A stretch of DNA of 64,000 bases from Chiridota heheva (Eukaryota; Echinodermata; Holothuroidea; Apodida; Chiridotidae). Made by a program: the position numbers and the translations under genes. The notes beneath the pieces are model-generated. The model searched no databases, was not told the DNA's origin, and saw only the letters and a list, made by a program, of their open reading frames with translations. Location: positions 62,001-126,000 of the forward strand of contig JAIGNY010004481.1 in NCBI GenBank assembly GCA_020152595.1. Reading direction: 5' to 3'. Shown one piece after another: positions 11,383-21,704 of this stretch (positions are counted from its first letter, which is position 1; the number at the start of each line of letters is the position of its first letter).

Positions 11383-11772
11383 CAAGGGCGTAGGAAGGGT
11401 CACCTCTCAGGAGGGAGGGGAGGAAAAGGGGTGAAAACTTCAACAAATTCTGGTGACAAGTGGAAACATTTGACTGGTATTTAAGTTTCCATCAAAAGTT
11501 ACTAGAATCTAAAATTTCCTTCACTTTCAGGAAATTTTCTTAGTTTTCAGGAATTTCTTGCCAGCTTATGGGAAATATGTAGCCAGTTCTCTAGAAATGT
11601 TTCACCAGTATTCAGGGAATTTTGGTCAAATTTTTGAGAAATTTTACCAAAATGTCCAATAATTTAGGCACATTTGTCAATTTCATGTTAATAATTTTCC
11701 AAATTCACTTTATCTACTAGGCAGAAAGCAAGCAACCAAAAAATGCCCGTCTCCCCATTTCCTACACCTCTG
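11383..11772. mobile_element. Non-autonomous hAT-like element, family F, copy 1
   Basis: A 390-bp element with ends of the form CARRGGYGTAGGAA in inverted orientation. Target duplications are tcgaacaa (11375-11382) and tcgaagaa (11773-11780), 7 of 8 matching. The interior is full of ttttcaggaaatttt-like repeats, as in the larger copy at 50584-51673. Confidence 0.75.
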
Positions 11773-11780
11773 TCGAAGAA

Positions 11781-12550
11781 CGTTATCATCAAGGGATCGT
11801 GATCGTGAGATAAGTGAGAATACAGTTCACGAGAGATTTACAGGGTGATTACTGTGCAAGCTGCAGTCACACACGATTTAATGCTACATCAACATCAATG
11901 CATTATACATCTATTTACAGCGTGTTTCACTTCTTTATTGGCAAGCATATATTCTAATTGATTTTGCACAATTTCCTCCCTTTTTCAGCAGAGGGGAAAA
12001 TTTGTTCCCTGCATAGTGAGTTGAGTTACAAATTTTCTCTACAGTTTTTCAGAATTGTCGAAACTGAATGTGTCCTTAAATTGTGATTAGAGTAGAAGAA
12101 AAATGTGTCATCCTGCCATCATTGCCAAAGACATAGGACTCGACAATACAAACAACATCCTGCAACTTCTGTTATTCTGTCTACAGAGGATGATAATAAT
12201 GTGTTTTGGGATCATCTGCTTTTTAGGGTATCAAAAACACATTTTCAGAGCATCTGGGTTACAATCAACCCTTCTTGAAAGGAAAGTGTTCTTTCTGATG
12301 CCTGTCAACAAGGGCTACTGTATTTACCCTTGTCAAACTGAGTGAAGAGCAAGCCCCCTTCCATTTAGATCCCAATATTATGAAGTTACAATCACACTGA
12401 AAATAAGTGAGATACAGGTCCTTTTTCTGGGTCATGTCCAACAAGGGTCAATTCAGATTAAAATGATTTACGTTGCAATGCGGGACACAAATTCAGAAGG
12501 TCTTTGATAGATCTGGAGGTTGTCACCTCTTGTCAAGATATTAACCTTTC
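11781..12550. other. No gene recognised
   Basis: It includes an open stretch of 80 codons at 12103-12345 (+) without a recognisable domain or splice context. I do not call it. Confidence 0.4.
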
Positions 12551-13317
12551 TTAAAGGATTAGTTCGGTGATCAAGCAGGGAGTTGGAATAGATGAAAGAC
12601 TTTAAAAAAAAAATGGTAAAGAAACTACTTCAATATCTTATTCCGTTAAACACATTTGAGTCCCACTAGGTTTTAGTGTGTAATTCCCTTAGGGCCCAAA
12701 AGGTTTTTCCAAATTTATCATTGCTCCACTAAGCTTTTTTTTATCTGCATTGTCTATGTCGAAGTTGATCCAAAAATCACCATTATTTATAGTCAATTCC
12801 TATTCATCACTGTCAAAATCACTCTGGCTATCATTGTTGGTATCAAAATCTACAAAATCTGGCTCCAAATCAGACTCATCACCATCTAATGGCGGAGGAT
12901 GACCAACTAGCAAGCGCCATTTTGTGTGTAAATTGCATATAAATCTCCGCTTCGCTTTGTTCACAAAATTTGTTCTGTGTTTGACCCTTTCTTACAAAAA
13001 CAGGAAGTATGACCAACCACTACACTTGAAAATAGGTACACAAAATGTTTATTTACGTTAATTTAAAAAAATTTCAGGAATCTGAGGCTGTGACTTTACA
13101 ACTGGTCTGTTTTCAGTCATTTCTACAGAAATGATACCAAACCTTTAATTTGAATATCTCCTTAACAGAATAAGATTTTTGAATGCTTTCTTCACTATTT
13201 TGTTTCTTTTTGAAGTTCTCTTTCATATAATATAGACTTGCTTGACCCTGAACTAACCCTTTAATAGAATAAGATTTGTGAATGCTTTGCTTGACCCTGA
13301 ACTAATCCTTCCTTTAA
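12551..13317. mobile_element. TTAA-clan element with internal coding relic
   Basis: TTAA stands at both edges (12551-12554 and 13314-13317). The left arm begins AAGGATTAGTTCGGTGATC. The right arm (13075-13317) matches the right arm of the 20376-21704 element, including gtgac-ttacaactggtctg and cagaaatgataccaaac, with the terminal block duplicated. Unlike other clan members, its middle holds an acidic open stretch on the minus strand. Confidence 0.65.
12672..12950 (-). pseudogene. Acidic coding relic inside TTAA element, possibly transposase N terminus
   Basis: The minus strand encodes a run with LDGDESDLEPDFVDFD and then SQSDFDSDE before a stop, followed by further open sequence containing INFDIDNADKKKLSGAM. 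Such acidic, Asp/Ser-rich N termini are usual in piggyBac-type transposases, which also target TTAA. No catalytic domain remains and no start codon fits, so assignment to piggyBac is an inference from composition and target site. Chance similarity is possible. Confidence 0.35.
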
Positions 13318-13649
13318 CTCAACACTTCATCACTCCCACTGTCAAATTATTGGGCCTCTTGGTACAAACACAATTTACAAACAGGTACTGTAAAGGACTG
13401 ATAGTCAATAAATGATTGGGAAACCAGGAGCTGGAAAAAATCTATGGTTCTAGTAGTTATAACCACAGGGATATCAAAAATTTGCGGTAAAAATAAAGAT
13501 TTCTTGAGTAAACAACAATATACTGTATGCAAGGAGCAATTTGTTCCAGATGTAAAAATTGTGCACAACGTCATTTAAGGATTCATTTCCCTACCTTGCT
13601 TAGCAAAATTGCGATAGGCTACAATAAATTCCCTGATTGAAGTTTTCAG
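13318..13649. other. No feature recognised
   Basis: AT-rich sequence between two transposon relics. No supportable gene. Confidence 0.4.
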
Positions 13650-14375
13650 CATTTAAATTTAAAAAAATCCTTTTTGAATGAGAGAATCACAAGTGCGCAG
13701 TAAACACCTAAATGTATGAATGAGGATATTTTGCACTTTGATTTCGCCGAAATGTGAGTAACTTGTGAAATGCGCCGCGATTCTGCAGCAGTAAATAGTG
13801 AAAGTTGAAATTATAGGCTATAACGTAATGGTTTAAATCACACTCAATCAAGGCCCGTTTCACAAGCTGTTAAATTGACCAAAAATCACAAGGTCACAAT
13901 ACTTGAATCGTCACAATCAGTACATTCACATGTAAATATTACCTGGTGAGTCAAATAAATTTTGCGAGAGAAAAAATATTGCAAAATCAACAAAAAGAAA
14001 AAGGTTTTAAAACAGAGCTGAAATTCTGCGTGCTTCGCAAAAGATGGCGGCCATTTCAAGAGGACTGATATGATCAGAACTTCTGTGGTGATGGCATAGT
14101 TTTGAAATGTTTTTCGGCAAGGTATCATAGTATGTCAGATTTTCATAATGAAAGCCCTAGCAAGTATGGCAAAAAGTTATGCGATGTTGAGTTTAAATGA
14201 CATTGAAAGGAAGTTATCAGTTCCTTCTAAACTGAATTTCTATGCATATTTTCCATAAAACTGATGATTTAAGACTGAAGAAGTATACTTTATATGATTT
14301 GGAAAGCAAAATTTCAGCGTCTATTTGGGCAATGGAGTAAATACTTTTGCCATAGTGGTTGCGCAATTTTTTTTA
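13650..14375 (-). mobile_element. hAT-like family I, truncated copy
   Basis: The reverse complement follows the family I body. Shared blocks are aaaggatt-, ctttgatttcg-cgaaat, acatgtaaatatta, ttgcaaaat, the aagatggcggccat block at 14040-14053, ccctagcaag and tctatttgggcaatgg. Both terminal repeats are missing. It has no open reading frame for a transposase. Confidence 0.7.
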
Positions 14376-14554
14376 AACTTAATAGCGGGAAAACTGAAAA
14401 CTGCATTGAAAAAGTACCTTTTGAAGCGTGTTAAAACAGAGTAATACAAAATTAATAAGGCCTAAATGTGCATCATTATTGCTAATCAATTTTAATGTAT
14501 TGCTAATCATTTTTATGAAATTAGTAGAAACTCTGCTAATAAATTTTTCACGAA
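14376..14554. other. No feature recognised
   Basis: Short AT-rich interval with attgctaatca repeated twice (14481-14508). Confidence 0.4.
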
Positions 14555-14765
14555 CAAATTGCTACTTGGTATGTGGTAAATATGTGCTCTAAAAACATCT
14601 CCTATGTAATTGTGCAATAAAAAGAACATTAAACTGCAAAAGAGGAAGTGTATAGATGTATTCATTCACTACATAATATTATTTCTGTCACAATTTTCCA
14701 TGGGAAGTTTTCTCATCACCTTTATTCAGAACCGTGGGAAATTTCATAATTAATTCCAACTCCAG
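14555..14765 (-). repeat. Interspersed repeat L, copy 2
   Basis: The inverted partner of 4535-4910. It lacks the MITE present in that copy and so shows the empty site around aataatatta. Confidence 0.65.
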
Positions 14766-15369
14766 GGACACCAGTCCATCAAGTGCTGCTACCCCTCAAT
14801 GCTGATACTTATTTCTGTGGCAAAAATTGTAGCGCAGGCTGCTGAAAGGCAAAACATGAGGCTTGTGCCGGAAATGTAACCTACTGTAGTTGCTAACGAA
14901 TGAAGCTTGTTTGACTCTTTAACTGCTCAAGTTACACTCAAAGCCATCACGATCACCAATTCTAATTCATTGCTTTACTTTACTTCCAAAAGTTTAATCA
15001 GAGACATAATTACCTTCCTTCTTGTGAAACAAGAACTTGGCATCCTTGTTTCACATTCAATCAAATTTTCACATTGACCTACTAACGCTCATTTAACATG
15101 AATTCTCACTAAATGAATGCATGCAAACACACGCAAAAGAATTAATTAATGACGAGTGTTTCCTAATTGGGCTAAATCTCTTTAAATAATGATGTATTGT
15201 ACTTGCCCCAAAAACACCCATCTCATATGGAAATTGACAGACTCATTGCCATCTCAAACCTTTTCCAATGACCTCAAGGGTTGCCAAGGCAACCCCTAAA
15301 CACATCACAAGATACCATAAACACTTGAGAAACCTTTCAGGTAATCTGTATGGAAGTCTGCTGTTTTCA
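14766..15369. other. No gene recognised
   Basis: Low-coding sequence up to the 3' end of the LINE on the minus strand. Confidence 0.4.
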
Positions 15370-15719
15370 ATTGTTTGGTTTAGTTTGCTTTGTTGATGTT
15401 TAATGGCACTGCGACAGTCAGTCACATGTGCCAGGAGAGTGTTAAAAACTAAGGCGCTTGAATTAGGACAGAGAGGGTGCTTGAGTTAGGACAGAGAGGA
15501 AAGAGAGGTGGGATGGAAGGAGGGAGAGAGGTGAATAAGGGAAAGAAGTTAATGTAATAAAAGTTGGGTGAGGAAGGTAAAGCAGAGAAGGGATGGAAAG
15601 GAAGGTTTATATCAGGTGGAATCAATTGCTGTTGCGAAGAAAGGTGATGAGGTTGGGAGGTAGGATTATTCTTGAAAAGATCGGATATTGAGATGGATGG
15701 GGAAGAGGTGTGATCTGGA

Positions 15720-16541
15720 GTTCAGTTATATGGGACAGGTAAAGGGGATATGCTTGATCGAGCAAATGGTGTTACAAGTAGGGCAAAGGAGCAGGGGAGC
15801 CGGAAAGTAGGTGAGAAAGGTCTGGCCGAGGTGGATGCGAGTGATAACAACGCCCTCCCTGCAATTGCGACTGTGCAGGGGGCTGTTGGTCCAGACTTTG
15901 GGTTTGATGGTGTGAAGTTTATTACTGGTCTTGAAATTCCAGGAGTCTTGCCAGGTCTTACTGAGGTACCTGGAAGTGGAGAAACGGAGGTCTGAGTGCA
16001 GGATAGGAAAAGGAGAGAGGATGTGATTAGACAGAGCGTTGTTGGCAGCTTTGTCGGCTCTCTCATTGCCGGGAATGCCGACGTGGCTGGGGATCTAGTT
16101 AAGATCATTTTTTTCCCTAAGGAGGAAAATTATTCAGGATTTGTAGAATAAGTTGATTGGACCAGAGCATGTTGAGGATGCCAGTGAGAACAGATTTAGA
16201 GTCTGAGAAGATGACGATGCGGCGGCGAAAGAGAGTTCAACAAAGTTTAAGGCCAGAAGGATAGCCTTTGCTTCAGCAGAGTAGATAGAGGCTCCAGCGG
16301 GCAACCTTGAGGAGAGGGTGAGGCGGGGACAGGAGGCGGCGGCTGCAGAGGAGCCTTCCCATGTGGAGCAATCAATAAAGAGAAAAGAGAAGTCTTGCAA
16401 ATTTTAATTTTTTTCTTTAAATTTCAGTCGGCAATATATGGAGCGAAAGAAAGCTGGGTTGTGGAGAGCTTACGTGTAGGAGGAAAGGCCAAGGAAAACT
16501 TTAGGGGGATTGACAACCCAAGTGGGCGTGGGAGGAATAGT
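15720..16541 (-). pseudogene. LINE polyprotein relic: linker, RNase H domain, C-terminal tail
   Basis: After the linker (NPPKVFLGLSSY) come RNase H landmarks. The first strand reads FIDCSTWEGSSAAAA, where TDGS would be usual. Next are SAEAKAILLALNFVE with the catalytic Glu, IVIFSDSKSVL with the third acidic residue, and HVGIPGNERADKAANNAL with the last Asp. These sit in different frames, so at least one frameshift separates the Glu from the third Asp. A tail with IHLGQTFLTYF and a C-x2-C stretch (CPTCNTICSIKHIPF) is the usual end of I-group and Jockey-like polyproteins. RNase H would remove the RNA template during target-primed reverse transcription. It is certainly inactive. Confidence 0.8.
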
Positions 16542-17224
16542 CTGCCTGGCAACAAGAGTTTTCGTTATAATATTTTTTCTGGCGTATTTGGTTACAACAA
16601 ATTATTTTGTAATTTGCTGTCATATGTACAGGGCACTGCATAATGTATACGGAAATGCACGCTAGTGAAGCTTGCAAGTATTGTTAACACACACACTTGT
16701 GTAGGCCTGCCTCGCTAAAGTGAATGAAAATTGTGCTTAACGTACCAAAACATTAAAAAACCGCAACTTCTTATCATGAAAAATATTAAGAAAAAGTTAA
16801 TATCCAATCCTTGTATAATAATGTTGATAGTTGAATCATGAAATCTGGGTTAACAATCCAAAATATAAAAAAAAAATGTTTTTGTTTATGTTATTTAACT
16901 TTCATGAAGTTTTAGTAAACTTTGACCAATTGTCAACAATATTATACTATTCAGAACTCGAACACCCTACTTCTTTACAGTACAGTAACTTGACTTGCAA
17001 ATTGTGATCACTTCACAGATACACGATCAACACAATACTGGAGGAAAGTAGAACCCTAGCTAATAATATCGCTGGCAATTGACAGCCTGCATTTAAAACA
17101 ACATAAAAAGTTCAGTGTACGTACATTATGTATAGGGCCTACATGTATGTACTAGCCTACATGTGTTGATGTACAGTACTTGTATGGGCGTGTTGAATGA
17201 TTCGGCCATTAGTCTAATAGTTCT

Positions 17225-17397
17225 GTCATTTTTCTTTTATTTATGAGTAAATCAAAATAATTTTTGTGTGAAATAAAAACTTTCGATTGCATCAGAGAAG
17301 TACAGTAAGATGTTCATTAATTTCATTTAAATTAATGAAAAACTCTGGCGTAAAATTTCACATGCTGTATTAAAATCTTACGTCACAGGTACAACTT
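17225..17397. repeat. Left copy of about 170-bp duplication flanking a LINE
   Basis: From tcattttt through aaatcaaaataatttttgtg to ggtacaacttgtg it matches 18094-18262 at roughly 90 percent. It ends exactly where the LINE coding sequence starts. Confidence 0.8.
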
Positions 17398-18093
17398 GTG
17401 GTTTAAATACCAAGAAACTACTTTGTAATATGGGTTTTGGGTACATATGGTTTAATAAGGGTGTAGCTGATGTTAAAGTATTTATGAATATTTATAACTT
17501 ACTACTTCAAGATGTTGATAAACAAGATTGGTTAAGTTTTGTTCAAGATTTTGATTACTTGCGTCGTTATAAATCATTCAAAAAGGATAAACTTGTTGAG
17601 CCATATGTAATTCATCTTTGGTATTTTAATCAACGGAAATTTCTGGCTAAATTTAGGTGTGGTTATATTGATATAAATGTAAACAAGGTGGGTACCAGCA
17701 AAATCGATTACGCTCAAAGGGTATGTAAATATTGTAATAGTAACTGCATTGATGATGAGTTCCATTTCCTTTTAGTTTGTCCATATCACACAGACTTTCG
17801 AGCTAAGTACATTCTGCACTATCATACTTCTCATCCTAATTTGCATAAATTATGTTCCCTTGTAAATAGCAATTCCAAAAGAGTTTGCCAGTCGCTTTCT
17901 AATTTCATCAGGCATGCACTAAATTCCCATCATGTTTGAAAACTTTTGTTGTTACCATGATAATATATATTGTCTCTTTATATTTGAGTTCTTGCTTCCT
18001 CAAGCCATTATGTTGTTTTATATACTTTTTGTCATTGTATAGATTGTAATGTGAAAAGGGGCCAATAGCCTGTAACGAAATAAATGTATGTAT
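17398..18093 (+). pseudogene. 3' fragment of a non-LTR retrotransposon (C-terminal polyprotein)
   Basis: An open frame from about 17399 to 17939 gives about 180 residues that start mid-protein. It contains GFGYIWFNKGVADV and, near the C terminus, a zinc-knuckle-like CKYCNSNCIDDEFHFLLVCP (C-x2-C-x12-C spacing with H). This is the usual end of APE-type LINE proteins in marine invertebrates. The stop is followed by a short 3' region with ggggccaatagcctgtaac and a tail of aaataaatgtatgtatg, typical of LINEs that end in short tandem repeats rather than long poly(A). Upstream domains are missing by 5' truncation. The frame is intact within the fragment. Confidence 0.82.
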
Positions 18094-18262
18094 GTCATTT
18101 TATACAAGTAAATCAAAATAATTTTTGTGTGAAATAAAAACTTTCAATCACATCAGAAAAGTATAGTAAGATGTTCATGAATTTCATTTAAATTAATGAA
18201 AAACTCCGGCGTAAAATTTTACATGCTATATTTAAATCTTATGACACAGGTACAACCTGTGT
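18094..18262. repeat. Right copy of about 170-bp duplication flanking a LINE
   Basis: It begins at the last base of the LINE tail and matches 17225-17397 with about 14 substitutions and one gap. It ends with a short palindrome gacacaggt-acctgtgtc absent from the left copy. Confidence 0.8.
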
Positions 18263-18330
18263 CATAAAAAATGTCAGCCATACCGTAATATATAACAAAT
18301 TTGTCGTTAACGCGAACCCTGCCTGGCAAC

Positions 18331-18890
18331 TGAGAAAATGTTGATGTTGGCTTTGGTGAAGTGAGAGTGCATATGGATCTCGAAAGGTGGGGAAGGCGTT
18401 TGTTGAGGTTTACGAGGTTGGTAAAGGAGGGAGAGAGAATAGAACGGAAGGGTTCCGCGGATCGGTGAGGATACGAAGAGCGAAGGAGAGGCCGGTCCTG
18501 GTGCACCTGACGTCAAAGGGGAGTTCATTGGCCTCTATGTGGAGACTGGTGATGAGGTAGCATAGGTGGCATCAAGGCAGAGCCTTAGGGCAGAGTTTTC
18601 AGTAATCTCGAGGTGCCTCAAGTAAAGTTTGCGGGCAGAGGCGTAGATGAAGCTGCCATAGTCCAGCTTGAACCTGAGGAGGGAGCGGTATAACGTGAGC
18701 AGGGTGAGATGATTGGCTCCCCAGTCAGTGCTGGTGAGGACCCTGATGATTGGATCCCCAGTCAGTGCTGGAGAGGACCCTGGTGATTGGCTCCCCAGTC
18801 AGTGCTGGAGAGGACCCTGAAGAGATTGCAGATGTTGTGACAGTTGTTTTTAAGGGTGTTGATATATAGGAGATCAGTTTTCAAATGTCT
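18331..18890 (-). pseudogene. LINE polyprotein relic: region after the RT core
   Basis: The minus strand encodes LYRSLLRFKLDYGSFIYASA followed by RKLYLRHLEITENSALRLCL. This is the thumb region that follows the RT catalytic core in I- and Jockey-group LINEs. Downstream it continues through NSPLTSG and HMHSHFTKANINIFSVARQ to the insertion point. The upstream end has a 37-bp triplication (18708-18818) that breaks the frame. The RT catalytic motif itself is not present. Confidence 0.75.
18708..18818. repeat. 37-bp tandem triplication within LINE coding sequence
   Basis: Three units of gatgattggctccccagtca plus gtgctgg-gaggaccct. The unit length is not a multiple of three, so each extra copy shifts the reading frame of the host LINE relic. 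Confidence 0.9.
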
Positions 18891-19096
18891 ATGGAAAAAG
18901 GCTTACTTGGTATTGAGGTTACAGTACTGCTAAAGTGTGAGGAGTTTTATGTATTCAAACCTTATTCGATGCTAAATTTTAAGTAACTTTATAAGTTCAC
19001 GTACAGCATTATAGTGACCATCTAAACCTTTTTTTTGTTGTTGCAAAAACAAACTCCAGAATTGTTTAAGGATATGACAGTCTTTCCCCTGGGGCT
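18891..19096. other. No feature recognised
   Basis: Short AT-rich spacer between the LINE and the next hAT element. Confidence 0.4.
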
Positions 19097-19104
19097 ATCA
19101 CAAT

Positions 19105-20003
19105 CAGGGTTCTAGCTATGGTAAGCAGGCCCGCCAGACTTGCAATTCCTGCCCAGCACTCGGCTCTAAGGTTCACTTTTCCTCCTGGCACTAAAAAGTT
19201 CAATTCGGTTAATTAGTGTTATTAATTCATTAGGTTAATTCCATTAAATAGTGTTTAAACAGATCTTATAATCTTGCTCTATTTATGTCATCCACTGGTT
19301 TACACACATAACATGAGGATACATTACCCACAATAAATTCCGATCAAAACAATTATATAGGAATTTAACGCAATTGAACATATGTGCATATTATTATAAA
19401 ATCACCCATACTAGTCACCCACTGTACATAAGCATACTCACATGTACACAGTTCAGGTTCACGTTTAATCCTAGTGAAACACTGCTGGCAGCTTGCCAAG
19501 TCCGTCACTTACCATACAAACAAACTTTAACGAAGTAAATATTACACCCCCAACGGCCCAAGGCGTGCTTATAGACCGGTCCAAATATAAGTAACCAATC
19601 ACATTTGTTATAAGCCCCATATGCATTATAACGGACCGATCAATATTGTTGGGATTTGTGAGGGATTTGATATTGACAAAAATTGTGGTGTATTTCACAG
19701 GAACATGTGCCGCTAGCTAACTTAAGATAATTGAATAATTATGATAATGTATGGCTTTTGTCAAACGATACTGGGATGAAAATAAAAGCGGTAAAGAGTT
19801 TGGGCAAGATAAATAACAATGAGAATTGAGATGAATTGAGAAGAGTTTCTGATAAAAAAAAGATGTATATTTTTTGATGACAATTTGTCAAGTGGACTAA
19901 ATTTGAGCATTTCTGTATTGGAGGGGGGTCTAGGAGGTCACCCTGGGCACACCACTGATTGTCACTAGGGCCCGGCACTCAAACTTGTCTAGCTAGAACC
20001 CTG
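19105..20003. mobile_element. hAT-type element with perfect 8-bp target duplication
   Basis: 899 bp with inverted ends CAGGGTTCTAGCTA. Perfect 8-bp repeats atcacaat lie on both sides (19097-19104 and 20004-20011), which is diagnostic for hAT-type insertion. The interior has no recognisable transposase, so it is non-autonomous or decayed. The intact duplication suggests it is comparatively young. Confidence 0.85.
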
Positions 20004-20011
20004 ATCACAAT

Positions 20012-20375
20012 ATAATTTTCAGTAAATGTTATACAGTATGAGAGATTCAACTGAAAACAAAATAGCAAAGGTTTCATTTAAAATCTAATTCCGTTAAGGA
20101 GATAATTTCCAACCATGAGAATGTTCAAAATTCCTTCTCCAGCTTGAGGTTGGTTGGGGGTATGATAAAGGTCAAATCCTCTTCATTAGAATTATCTTCC
20201 CTTTTCAAAGAGGGTTAAAAAACAATAGATTTACATCAAAAAATAGACTTATGTCCCATTCATACATCACAAGAGTAACCCAAACATGTGCATATTTGCA
20301 CAAAAGCTGTAAAATGGCCAATTTTTAACCAATTTTGATGAAATTGTTCGTTTTCTTTATGTTTTTTGGTGGATT
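20012..20375. other. Fragment of a clan arm, otherwise unassigned
   Basis: aacaaaatagcaaaggtttc and ctaattccgttaaggagata at 20055-20106 match the TTAA-clan arm. The remainder is unassigned and AT-rich. Confidence 0.5.
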
Positions 20376-21704
20376 TTAAAGAATCAGGAGTCAAGTAAGT
20401 CCATCTAATATGGAAGACGACATCAAAAGAAACAAAATGAAAACGAAAGCATTTAAAAATCTTATTCCATTAATTAGTTCAAGGGTCAGGCAAGTCTTTC
20501 TTATATAAAAAAGGACTTTAATAGAAACAACACGATAAAGAAAGCATCTAAAATCTTATTCCGTTAATTAGTTTAAGGGTCAAGTAAGTCCATCTAATAT
20601 GGAAGACGACATCAAAAGAAACAAAATGATAACGAAAGCATTTAAAAATCTTATTCCATTAATTAGTTCAAGGGTCAAGTAAGTCTCTCTTATATGAAAG
20701 AGGACTTCAAAAGAAACAAAATGGTGAAAAAAGCATTCAAAAATCTTATTCCATTAATTAGTTCAAGGGTCAAGTAAGTCTCTCTTATATGAAAGAGGAC
20801 TTCAAAAGAAACAAAATGGTGAAAAAAGCATTCAAAAATCTTATTCCATTAATTAGTTCAGTGGTCAAGTAAGTCCATCTTATATGAAACAGGACTTCAA
20901 AGAAACAAAATGATAACGAAAGCATTCAAAAAACTTATTCCGTTAAAGGATTAATTCAGGGGTCAAGCAAGTCCATCTAATATAAAAAAGGACTTCAAAG
21001 GAAACAAAACGATAAAGAAAGCATCAAAAATCTTATTCCATTAATTAGTTCAAGGGTCAAGTAAGTCCATCTTATATGAAAGAGGACTTTCAAAAGAAAC
21101 AAAATGGTGAAGAAAGCATTCAAACATCTTATTCCGTTAAGATAGATATCCAAGTTTAAAATTTGGTATTATTTGTGTAGAAACGACTGAAATCAGACTA
21201 GTTGTGTCAGAGCTTCAGATTCTTCAAAGTCTTTATGTATTCTATCATTTTTTGTCCTGCAATTTTGTAGTTTATAAACCACGAGATATGTCAAAAAAGT
21301 AGTAAAACTGAATCTAGGAAGGGTATTTTTAATATACCACCTGAAGAAAGTTTGAATAATAATAATTTAAATCGTGAAAAAATTAAATAAACTTTCTTTG
21401 AAATACATAAAGACTTTGAGGAATCTTGAGGCTGTGACATCACAACTAGTCTGATTTCAGTCATTTTACAGAAATGATACCAAACTTTAAACTGATTATC
21501 TCCTTAACGGAATAAGATTTTTGAATGCGGTCTTCACCGTTTTGTTTCTTTTGAAGTCCTCTTTCATATAAGATGGGCTTGCTTGACCACTGAACTAATC
21601 CTTTAATGAATAAGATTTTTGAATGCTCTCTTCACCATTTTGCTTCTTCTGAAGTCCTCTTTCATATAAGATGAACTTGCTTGACCACTGAACTAATCCT
21701 TTAA
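20376..21704. mobile_element. Foldback element with unequal tandem-repeat arms
   Basis: TTAA stands at both edges. The left arm has about eight tandem units of roughly 75-115 bp (aagtaagtccatcttatatg, gaggacttcaaaagaaac, gaaagcattcaaaaatctta). The right arm has two units in opposite orientation. Inside these, 21140-21255 and 21390-21485 are also inverted copies (ttggtatcattt, gaaatcagactagttgtg, caaagtctttatgtatt). A non-paired loop of about 130 bp remains. It has no coding capacity. Long inverted arms built from tandem repeats are the hallmark of foldback elements, described for example in sea urchins and Drosophila. Confidence 0.8.

Larger units (their letters stand above)
16554..18330. mobile_element. 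1.78 kb insertion bracketed by a 12-bp direct repeat
   Basis: ctgcctggcaac occurs at 16542-16553 and 18319-18330. Removing one copy plus the intervening DNA joins the two LINE halves in the same reading frame, ending ..NIFSVARQ and continuing TIPPTPTW. That is strong evidence for insertion with a 12-bp target duplication. The insert contains about 670 bp of unassigned sequence, then a LINE fragment between two copies of a 170-bp segment. Clear terminal inverted repeats or a poly(A) tail are not seen, so its class is unknown. Confidence 0.75.
15370..18890 (-). mobile_element. RNase H-bearing non-LTR retrotransposon, 5' truncated and split
   Basis: Minus-strand remains run from the post-RT region (18890-18331), across an insertion (16554-18330), into a linker, RNase H domain and C-terminal tail (16541-15720). 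A 3' untranslated end is rich in gtgccattaaacatcaac near 15420-15370. The order RT thumb - RNase H - tail is that of the I-group of LINEs (I, Ingi, Nimb and relatives). The 5' part with endonuclease and RT core is absent. Frameshifts and stops make it inactive. Confidence 0.8.

Noticed and set aside
15722-16108. 128-codon minus-strand open frame read as its own protein
   Set aside because: The LINE protein (HVGIPGNERADKAA) is in a different frame over the same bases, so this frame is a shadow.
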